Shown one piece after another: positions 55,833 to 64,000 of a stretch of DNA of 64,000 nucleotides. The notes beneath the pieces are model-generated. The model saw only the letters and a program-made list of their open reading frames with translations. It did no database searches and was not told the DNA's origin. Each line of letters opens with the position of its first letter. The stretch's first letter is position 1. The position numbers and the translations under genes are program-made. Origin of the DNA: Asterionellopsis glacialis (taxonomy: Eukaryota; Bacillariophyta; Plagiogrammaphyceae; Rhaphoneidales; Asterionellopsidaceae); the NCBI GenBank assembly GCA_014885115.2, contig WKLE02000702.1, positions 101,187 to 165,186 on the forward strand. The letters run 5' to 3'.

Positions 55833-56933
55833 TTATCGATTTAGCAAGCATTGAATAACAACGCATGTAATATCATCAACTTTGACTTCAACTGGAAGAT
55901 TACCCAACCACTTTTCTTTTGCTTTGTTTGCAATGACATTTGCCATCGATTGTGCCGAACCTGCATTATCATTATTTATTTGCACATTTTTCTCTATTGT
56001 ATCAACCAAAATTTCATCTGACATGACGTCCCAGATACCATCAGTACCTAATATGACCCAGGATTTACACGATGGCGGAAGGTCTGCCTGGCTAATTATT
56101 GGTGTAGGGACAACGCCAGCTCGTAACATCACTACATTACCAAGCGATCGTGTCATTGCAATTCCCTGAGGACCATAAAATACATTTCCCCTGGCATCGA
56201 CACGACCTTCACATTTCTGAATGCGATCAAGTTCTTCCGGTATTTGTGTCCTTGTCTCTTTCGTTAGCGGTGTTACAATTGTTCCAACATCGGATTGTGC
56301 AACTAAAACCGCTCGTGAATCTCCCACATTTGCAATCGTGACTTTCCCATTGTCTTCGATTGCACATACAACACATGTAGTTCCTGATCGTCCAGCTGGC
56401 ACATTGACATCAAGTTGAGCATCAAAATGAGCCAAGTGGAATGAATCCATCAAGGTTTTCGAGAGTCCTTCCTCTTGAATGAAACAATCTGGTTCCAGAT
56501 TCCCCAATTTGCAGATATTATCCAACATGGTATTGTACGTCTCATGATCAATATTTGTAAGTCCATTCAAATACGTGTCACATATTCTTTCTGGAAGTTG
56601 TTTCTGTAGAAATTTTGTGACCAAGTGCCCCTTGAGACCATGGCCGTCCATGACACCAGCAAATATAAGTTCTTTTCCGTTCGAGCCAATGCAACGATGG
56701 AAATGAGCATCCTGGTTAACCTTTTGAGGACGATCTGGATCACTACCTGGAATATTTGCACAACCAATATCCTGTACGATTCTCGAGGCAGCTAATTGGG
56801 AAAATCTTGTCGGCATTCCATTTGGCCTTCGATTTGCAAGTATTTGAACCTTTGAGGGGAGTTGCCAAGCTGTGCTGTACAACAAAGATACCAGCACAAG
56901 AAGAACTCCGAGTCGGATACTAGCCCATCTCAT
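55833..56933 (-). CDS. PP2C-type protein phosphatase with signal peptide
   Basis: 366 residues from the ATG at 56933, chosen because it starts a good signal peptide or signal anchor (MRWASIRLGVLLVLVSLL); the frame stays open upstream to 57056. The PPM/PP2C metal-binding and catalytic motifs are all present: VNQDAH, GVMDGHG, SGTTCVV, NVGDSRAVL, MTRSLGN, LGTDGIWDVMSDE and VDDITCVVI. PP2C enzymes are Mg/Mn-dependent Ser/Thr phosphatases. The N-terminal hydrophobic segment suggests an ER, secretory or plastid-bound location, which is unusual for this mostly cytosolic family. It is divergent from the prolyl-hydroxylase gene (about 530 bp apart). Confidence 0.92.
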   Translation of the reverse strand: MRWASIRLGVLLVLVSLLYSTAWQLPSKVQILANRRPNGMPTRFSQLAASRIVQDIGCANIPGSDPDRPQKVNQDAHFHRCIGSNGKELIFAGVMDGHGLKGHLVTKFLQKQLPERICDTYLNGLTNIDHETYNTMLDNICKLGNLEPDCFIQEEGLSKTLMDSFHLAHFDAQLDVNVPAGRSGTTCVVCAIEDNGKVTIANVGDSRAVLVAQSDVGTIVTPLTKETRTQIPEELDRIQKCEGRVDARGNVFYGPQGIAMTRSLGNVVMLRAGVVPTPIISQADLPPSCKSWVILGTDGIWDVMSDEILVDTIEKNVQINNDNAGSAQSMANVIANKAKEKWLGNLPVEVKVDDITCVVIQCLLNR

Positions 56934-57464
56934 TGTTGCTTGCCTATGATAAAACGATGAACTTCGCGCTTGATGATTGGATTGACGGCGCAAAGGTATG
57001 TGACATGTTCTACATGTCGTCAAGAGGTGTTTTCCAACCGCATCTCCCTCCAACATAAAAATTTAGGATCGCGGTCAGAGTCCAACAATCGGTCAGGAAA
57101 TAATATTAACCCTATTGAGCGTGTCTACGGGACCCAAAGAATCGCGTCCAACGGTAAAAATAACAAAAAAAAACCCTACTGTGCCACGTGTAGTAGAAAT
57201 ACATAATTATTTTTCGTACGTAGAATTTCACGTTCATATCTACATTCTGCAAGGCCCAAGTACTGAAACACAAATCCGAACCCTTGGGGGTTCTCGTTCA
57301 ACAAGAAGTCCTGTCAAAAGCAAACAAAGGGGTCTCTGGAGTTTTGTAGGTCATACTCCAGGCGTGATCGGTCACTTCTTTCCCACAACTTGTCTCATAT
57401 CTTATATGCAACAAGTCTCTCAGACAATCAAACTTTAATCGTTTATTGCAAGCACTGTTGCACT
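56934..57464. other. divergent upstream region
   Basis: Between the PP2C and prolyl-hydroxylase genes. It includes the in-frame upstream extension of the PP2C frame (to 57056) and otherwise non-coding sequence. A short antisense-strand frame (57115-57438) has no support. Confidence 0.4.
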
Positions 57465-58951
57465 ATGGTCGAACAAAGAAAAAACATGAGCTACCGAAGG
57501 CTCTTTATCATCACAGCATCTTTGCTAATTCTTTCTGCAAGCCCCTCGGCTGCACAGGACGGCAATACCGAATATGGTGTCGATGTATCTTTCCCTGTCC
57601 AACATGATTTTTCGCTCGACAGGCAGCAATTTTACAATGACTTTATTGAGGGATGCAGAGAGACACACGGAAAAAGAGGCAAATCGTGCGATGTCAACGA
57701 ACAAGATAGGTTAGCAATGAGCATTCGCCAGCCTCAGTCAATGGTGAACTACAGTAAGCTCTTTCTATCAACATACTATTGATTGCTGTTACAATTGTCT
57801 CTGTTTGGATCTTATATTTTACTTGCCTCTTCTTGCTCTCACTTTTTTTTAGCTGAAACTGGTTTCATGAAGATCAGAGCACCAGATGAGCTAAGGAAAC
57901 TTCTCACCGACCACTGGGAGAAAAACAAAAATATGAAAACCGAAGAGCAGTGGTCTGTTGGCAATACATACACCAACAACTGGGCAGCTCCAACATATAT
58001 GATTAGTGTTGAAGATACTAAATTGCGTGGTGGGGGTACCAAGCTGAAACGCAAGATATGGGATGCGGCTAAAACAACAATTGAACAATGGACTGGTATG
58101 GAACTCGAACCTATCTCACAGTACGGGATTCGCATGTACACTGAAGGTGCTGTTCTGTCACCACATGTAGACAGGCTCCCTCTCGTTTCGTCTTGTATTG
58201 TTAATGTAGCCCAAGATGTTGATGAGGATTGGCCACTTGAAGTTTACGGTAAGCCGACTTCGTTGCTTTTCTTTTTTGTTCTAGCTTACTTCGGAAACTA
58301 ATTCATCACTTTGTCTTGTTGCTAATGTCTACAGATCGCCAAGGCAATGCGGTAAATGTCACAATGCAACCCGGCGACATGGTCTTATATGAAAGCCATA
58401 GCTTGATACACGGTCGCCCATTCCCACTCAAGGGTCGGTACTATGCCAACATATTTATCCACTTCGAGCCTACAGGCAAAAAACTCTTTGAAACCGAGTT
58501 CAACAGTTTTGACAAGGAAAATGAAATGGACGAAGACTTACCTCCCTACATCATTAAGGGAAGCCCAGAGGTTGACAATTGGAAAAGACGTAACCCTGGA
58601 GGTTGGAAGAAGCTAAGCTCACCTTCGGCTGCCCATGTTGACTCCCCCGAGGCTCACTTAGCAGCTGCAAACAATGATATTGCACATCTCCAAAGGCTAG
58701 CAAAAGAGAACAAGAAGCATCTCCACAATAAAGACAAAAATGGTTGGCGTCCGATTCACGAGGCTAGTCGCGGAGGTCACAAAGAAGCAGCTGCATTACT
58801 CATTGATTACGGGGCAGACATAAACGAACGATCAAACCATGGTAAAGGAGCGACACCCTTAAATCTTGCGATAACAAATCATGGCGAAAGGCATCCCTTA
58901 TCATTGTACTTGAAGGGACTCGGGGCCTTGGACATCGGATCCGAATTGTAA
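57465..58951 (+). CDS. prolyl-4-hydroxylase-like oxygenase with ankyrin repeats, three exons
   Basis: Exon 1 57465-57753, exon 2 57853-58248, exon 3 58335-58951; introns of 99 and 86 bp, GT-AG, phases matching; 433 residues. Residues 8-30 (or from the second Met at 57486) are a signal peptide. The 2-oxoglutarate/Fe(II) dioxygenase region covers about 100-310: SPHVDR supplies the HxD iron ligands, HGRPFPLKGRYYANIFIHF supplies the distal His and a basic co-substrate residue, and PGDMVLYESHS precedes it. Residues of about 330-425 are two or three ankyrin repeats (NGWRPIHEASRGGHKEAAALLIDYGADIN). Such enzymes hydroxylate prolines, usually in the secretory pathway; the ankyrin domain would serve substrate binding. 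Substrate is not known. Confidence 0.9.
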
Positions 58952-59176
58952 CCATAAAAAAATAATAAATATAGAAAATTATTTAGTTATGTACAGTACC
59001 TGTTGGTAATATAGAAATAAAATGACTCTTCAAATGTTTTTTGAAAACCATCCTTTCCTTTTGCAAGCCTTGAAATGTTTTCTGCTTCGTGACTATTGCC
59101 ATGTGAAATAATGGTTTTTATAAAATCAACTCTTTATAAGTAGTTGATACAATATCTCCATGGTTGGAAGAAAATT
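58952..59176. other. convergent 3' intergenic region
   Basis: AT-rich sequence between two stop codons, with poly(A)-signal-like AATAAA words at about 58963 and 59013. No gene. Confidence 0.4.
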
Positions 59177-62100
59177 CTAGTTCAGTCGCCTTTTCTTGGA
59201 ACTGTACCTATTCTTTCCCTTGAGTTTCAAGTCATTTGCTGTCGTAACTAGTCTTGGAACATCTTGTCCAGTAGGTCCTTGGCCAAATTCCCACACCGGT
59301 GGCTCTGAAATTTCATGCGAGGCGCTGACCAAGGATGTCGAAGGTATCACATCGGGTACAAATGTCGGCGCTCGTTTCTTTTTCCGCTTTTGTCTAAATC
59401 GAGCTTGCAGGGGGGATCTAATAGAATTGAACTCCTCTTTATTATACTTCTCTTTGTACCCCCGGCCTTCCAAAAGTTCATCTGATTGAAATTTTGGTAC
59501 AGTCTTGATAGGTGCAGGATAACCAGAGTCTGCGTCCTGGGTAGACATTTCCCTTTTTGCATTAATAGATGTTTTTTTTGGTAATGCAGTAGTGCCTGTT
59601 GAAGAGAACATTTGAACGCGATCCCAGACTAAACGAAAGAAGTCCTCTTGAGCTGTTGGTTTTACCTTTTGATACTCCCGCGTCTGTAGCTCTTCTAGCT
59701 CTCGAAGTTCTTCGCGAAAACTTTCTGTTACATTTGGGCATGCAACCATCAAATGGCGGCGGGTGGCTGCTGGTAAATTTGCAAGTCGTCGGGAGGATGC
59801 GAGAGGGACAGAGAATGGTTTCATCTCCATATAACAGTGTTTGCATTCTACTCCGTCCTTACAAGCTTGCAGTTGGTCAAAGACTGTGAAGGTGACTGAG
59901 TAATTGGGGAGAGGAAAGAAATGTTAGACGAGCTCTATTCTAATACTATACTTTACAGGAATCCAATAGCAGTTGTACTTACATTTGGTGACGAGGTATT
60001 TATCTGAATCCAATACTATTCTCTTTGCTGCATCACTCGAGTTCGAAAGGTCTGGAATAGCTTTAGGTGATGCAATAGTAAGAGTTGGAGTCAAAACGTT
60101 GGTTTTTTGTTTCCTTTGAACCGATTGGATTTCTTTTCTACCTTTACATGTAGAAGAATATTTTATCCTATTGTTGGAAAGAAACAATGGAGTTTGACAC
60201 TTACCTTTTTCATTTGAGCAGCTCTCATTATCCGCAGGAAGAGTGGAAACGTAAGAGAAGGCATCCTTTGCTGAACGTACTTGTCTCTTGCTCGCATGTT
60301 CCTGGACTTGTTCTATTCCAACAACGTAGATACCGGGCTGTGGAGAAAGCTCTCCTTCGTCGAACTCGAAATCGTCTGACTGGTCGGAAGAAAGTTTTGC
60401 GGTTGCTGTACCTGTAGCTAGCCTCTGCAGCAAGTTGATTTCAGTTCCAGACCTGCTATCTATCCTGTCTTTCCCAGATTTGTTTCTTGAGGTAGTGGTA
60501 TTGTTCTTTTCACACAGTGTGCTCTTTGAGTAGCCAGCATCGCCTGTACCATCAATATGGAGTTGATTTAAGCGTCCATTGTATTCTTCGGGTGGTGGTG
60601 ATGCTGTAACCGAGCTACACTTCGGTATTGGTGAACTTCCTAAGTGTTCCTCGAGTTCATAACTCCCTGAAGAAGAATCTTTGGCGACAATACAGCGTTT
60701 CCCTGTCTCCGGGAGGTCACGAACTTTAGCATCTTGCGGTGTCTCCTCAATATATGAAATAGAATTAGATAAATCGTCAGTCTTATCCTTTCCATATTGT
60801 ATCTGTTGAACTGACTTTAGACCACCACCGTTACTAACATCACAACTCCTTCTTATACAAGGATTCTCGCTTGTAGGTCGGATTGATGCTGGTATCATCT
60901 CGTGACAATCCAATTGGAAGTCTAATTCATTGAGAGCACTATCTTTGACATTTGCGTCTTCCGATTCTTTTTGGTTTTCACTCTCTGCGTATCCTGTGGG
61001 TTCCTTGCATAATGTATCCAGATTCTGATTTTGATTGATATGTTCACTGTTTGCTGTGACTCCTTTAGAAGTACAAAGAGACTCCTGGCGATTTTGAAGA
61101 TCCAAAGAGCTTTCTTCATTGTCTTCGTACGCTGTTGCTGCACCTTGTAATGTTTCGAAGCATTTTTCGATAGCACTAGCTCCTGCCCGAGGTGAAGTAT
61201 GGAACTTATATTTCTTCATTGCAAGATTTTTTTCACTATTTTTATACTGATTTACGCGTTCGCTGGATGAACTTGGAGGGAAGAGTCCCCGACACAAAGT
61301 TGGACCAGAACGAGTTGCGCCTTTATCAGCAGGTAAGTTAGCTGGTTTTGGAATCTTCTCTGTGTAGGAAGACAGCAAAGGTCCACAGCCTGCAGGAGGG
61401 AATGGGAATTCCCCTCTCGTCAGACGACGATTCACAAGTGACGGGGGAGACCTCAGTGAGGGGTACTGGGGATCATTTTCAAAATCCCCGTTTGTCATCA
61501 AACTATTTTGGACAGGGGGCAGTTTTCTCGGCATACGATTTGGATGTGTACCATAATTCTCAGCATGATGCACCTGTTCTCCATCTGCAAATGTTGGATA
61601 ATTTGGAGGTGAAGGCAAGGTGGATGTGGGCCCGGTTGTAAAGGAGAGTCTACCTTCATCATAAATTTTGCGGGTTGCACCGGCAATTCTCGGTATAGGT
61701 ATCGACTCAACATTTTGATTATGTGTGCTTGATTGAGCCTCAAGAGTATTGTATTGTCCCACGGCAGCAGGTGCCCCCTTACACCTCAACCCAAAGTTCA
61801 TCATCATAGCACTTGCGCAAAATGAAGCGATGCAAATGATATCTAAAGTACAAATGCCTAAACCTAACTTTGTTTCTTCTTTGTTTGTATTTTCTTGATT
61901 CTCGGCCACCATCAATTTCGTCTTGGCAGGAAGTTCAAGCTGAACTACTAGATTTTCTTGTGCTCTACGGCTATGATCAGTAACTAGATGCTGATATCTC
62001 GGGATGTTTGCTAGGCGCCTAGCTAGCATAATTCTGTGACGGCCATCAGCGTCTTCGCTTGATTCTTCTATGAGAGCCGCCAAGAGTGTTCTCTCGCCAC

Positions 62101-62796
62101 TGCTCTTCGATGGCGTTTCTGCTGGGTTATGAGGCAGCAATGGAATCAAAAATGTTGCAAATCCAGTCCCAAACAATGAACTTCTAGTAGAGTCGCATGT
62201 CCAATGTACTTGTGCATGTTGCTTGTTGTGAATTTGTTCTTGATCCAAGAGATGTAAGCCTATGGGTAATTCATCGATTTGAACGAACCATCGTTTCTTG
62301 CATAGGTTCACAAACTCGTGAGAATCGTTACATATGCTGTCTATAGAACTTCCCTGGACAGGATCTGTCAAGTTTGAAGATATTTGTAGTTGGATCTGTA
62401 AGATGGAATGGCGATTCACGTCGATTTTGTGGAAAGAATTTCGATCTTTCACTACGGCGACACCTGCATCTTCCTTTAGACTCTTGGACTCATGGTCATT
62501 GCCATTGTTTACGGCATTCTCTTCAGCTAATAAACTAATATGCTTCGAAATGGACTCTAAACATGCATGGAAATTAAAAAGTGAAATTTTGAGATAAAAT
62601 GCATAGAAACTATAATATAATATAAACATTAGAATATACGCGCTCTTTCCATTTCTGGATAATTTCAACTAATACACGATAACTTACCACTAAGATTCTG
62701 TCGACTTCGATGAACGGTATTCACATCAACAATGTTCGCAGAAGCAGTACAGGCAAGCAAAGTAGCTACAACCACGATGGAGAGACGCCAAATCAT
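59177..62796 (-). CDS. signal-peptide, single-TM protein with C-terminal C2HC zinc finger, three exons
   Basis: Exon 1 62796-62688, exon 2 62556-59983, exon 3 59895-59177; introns of 131 and 87 bp, GT-AG with matching phase; 1133 residues. A signal peptide is at residues 1-22 (MIWRLSIVVVATLLACTASA); the frame is open upstream to 62985 but this Met fits best. A lumenal part of about 240 residues follows. A membrane helix at about 266-288 (GICTLDIICIASFCASAMMM) precedes a long Ser/Pro/Gln-rich, probably disordered region. Exon 3 gives ECKHC...RRHLMVAC: C912-x2-C915-x26-H942-x4-C947, a BED-like zinc finger, and ends SSKKRRLN, a possible nuclear signal. The two-gene alternative (separate 217-residue protein from 59830) cannot be excluded; splice phase and coding-like upstream residues favour one gene. 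Confidence 0.72.
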
Positions 62797-64000
62797 ATGG
62801 AACGAAAAACGATCGAAAGAACGAGGATTGATGATTTTAGAAATTGGTTGCGAATCCACTCCCGGCAGCAGTGGCAGTAAGCATATTTTACCATCGAGAT
62901 CATGGGTTCGATCTCGCTGTACATGGCAAGAATCAACCATGCTTTCTGATTTGTTCTCAGCTTTACGCAAATGACAGGAGTCCAAGAGGCGTTCTCCAGC
63001 TAGAGAGGGGAATCAGCAGGCAAAGATGGCTATGGAAAGACATCTGCCAACGGTCACCTGATTGATTCCGCGGCGGGCTCAAAAAATGATTGTGCCGATT
63101 GTACACTATCTGATCAGTTCAAAAAACGATTTCAATAAGTGATTTCCCGCCAAATGCCCAGTTGCCGACACGACTCACTTCAAGTTGATATGGAGCACTT
63201 GATACTAACGGTACCCTGGTACTTGTACAGGCAGGATACACATATAGGACCGAAAGGTATCTGATTGTGACCGCCTCATTGGTAACAGGCCAGGTAGGAG
63301 TACAACCTCGTACGGTACTGATTGTACGTACAGTACTTTTCGAAAGGTTTCATATTTTTTATTTCTTATGTAACTCACTGGTTCTTGAGTCCTGGGAAAT
63401 ATCATACACAGAATGTACATGGAGACAGAATGGCCCAAAATACATATGTACTGTCTGTACGAGCAAGTTCCATAAAATAGAATGCAAGAGAGGTATCTCT
63501 AAAAACCGAAATTTTAGGAATACCAAAGTCGTACTTGTACGGAACCTACTTGTACACAGGAGGACCTATCCTACTTCCTATTTTTTGAAGTCATACGCCA
63601 CAAAAATAGTTCCTTTCTAGAGCGTCACTAGAGTCATACTCCTAGCTAGTTTCTCTAGTCCTCTATAGTTCTACTGACTGCCATGTGAGTGGTGAGAAGG
63701 CCTAACTGCGCCCAGGAATAGGAATAGTTCCCAGGACTAGGACAAGTTTGTCACATCTATTGTGTATGCCTTCTTGAATGAACCTAAGGTCCTAGATGCT
63801 AACTCCTGTTCCTCGAGAACATGAATACTGTACAGTATAGAAACTGCCTCTAGAGATGTCATTCAATCCTTTTGGAGTAAGTGAGAAGGCCTTTTCTCTA
63901 GCTAAAGAGAGTGAAAAAGAAGGTCTTTGGGATCATCTAGTTTTTCTGTATGTACAAATACTGTAACTCTCTCTGACTCTCCAAGCCGTGTTGTGCTGGA
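62797..64000. other. 3' end of window, non-coding with dispersed repeats
   Basis: The first 200 bp is upstream of the zinc-finger gene and partly an open extension of it. From about 63190 the sequence has GGTACCCTGGTACTTGTACAGG (63210-63231), GTACGGTACTGATTGTACGTAC (about 63308-63330), and from 63620 many CTAGAG/GTCCTA words. I see no gene. Confidence 0.45.

Noticed and set aside
57115..57438. Plus-strand 107-codon frame upstream of the prolyl-hydroxylase gene
   Set aside because: No domain, no ATG with support, and it lies in a divergent promoter region.
60131..60167. Possible 37-bp intron (GTAAGT...AATAG) in the zinc-finger gene
   Set aside because: Removing it would shift the frame, and unspliced sequence reads through without a stop.
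1..64000. CRISPR arrays, rRNA or tRNA genes, integrated bacterial or viral genes
   Set aside because: I saw no regularly spaced repeats, no rRNA stretches, no tRNA cloverleaf I could defend, and no capsid, polymerase or reverse-transcriptase motifs.

Overview
This window is nuclear DNA of a photosynthetic stramenopile, most likely a diatom. The evidence is: short GT-AG introns (about 64-136 bp, plus one of about 650 bp) that are phase-consistent in every gene where I joined exons; a plastid-type ASAF targeting motif on an isopentenyl-diphosphate isomerase; tandem helicase-associated (HA) repeats; the PSMTP-type Ser/Pro linker common in diatom surface proteins; and compact, often convergent or divergent genes with 50-500 bp spacing. 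Species cannot be fixed from the sequence alone.

Layout. (1) 1-38.3 kb is gene-dense. In order it holds: isopentenyl-diphosphate isomerase (+), a DUF501 protein (+), a formiminotransferase-like protein (-), a ThiE/TenI-like protein (+), a Ser/Thr kinase (+), a RING-H2 membrane protein (-), a Cys-rich folate-receptor-like type I membrane protein (+), a tubulin cofactor C (+), a 1528-residue HA-repeat protein (-), a small Trp-rich secreted protein (+), an Mps1/TTK-type kinase (-), an MFS transporter (-) and a giant four-exon HECT ubiquitin ligase of about 3112 residues (-). (2) 38.3-51.5 kb is a repeat region. It has low-complexity GTACC- and CTCTAGAG-rich sequence, a decayed transposase (about 38.95-39.84 kb), a 44-base assembly gap, and a block of about 10 kb (40.14-50.33 kb) almost without CpG that carries a second, heavily decayed transposase. 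It ends at a 1.08 kb element with Mutator-like terminal inverted repeats and a 40-nt-arm hairpin. (3) 51.6-62.8 kb is gene-dense again: a small membrane coiled-coil protein with an 18-nt microexon (+), an SNase-like nuclease with a possible lipid-anchor start (+), an unrecognised Rossmann-like protein (+), a secreted/ER PP2C phosphatase (-), a prolyl-4-hydroxylase-like enzyme with ankyrin repeats (+), and a 1133-residue protein that combines signal peptide, membrane segment and C-terminal C2HC zinc finger (-). (4) 62.8-64 kb is non-coding, with the same GTACC/CTAGAG-rich sequence.

The genes are housekeeping and signalling functions and do not form an operon-like pathway. IDI (isoprenoid precursors) and the ThiE/TenI-like protein (thiamine) both carry N-terminal targeting regions; the formiminotransferase belongs to folate one-carbon metabolism. 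TTK and TBCC are spindle/microtubule proteins; the RING and HECT proteins are ubiquitin ligases. The most unusual signals are the CpG desert, the hairpin-bearing terminal-inverted-repeat element, the recurring palindromic GTACC sequences in intergenic DNA, and the candidate membrane-tethered zinc-finger protein.
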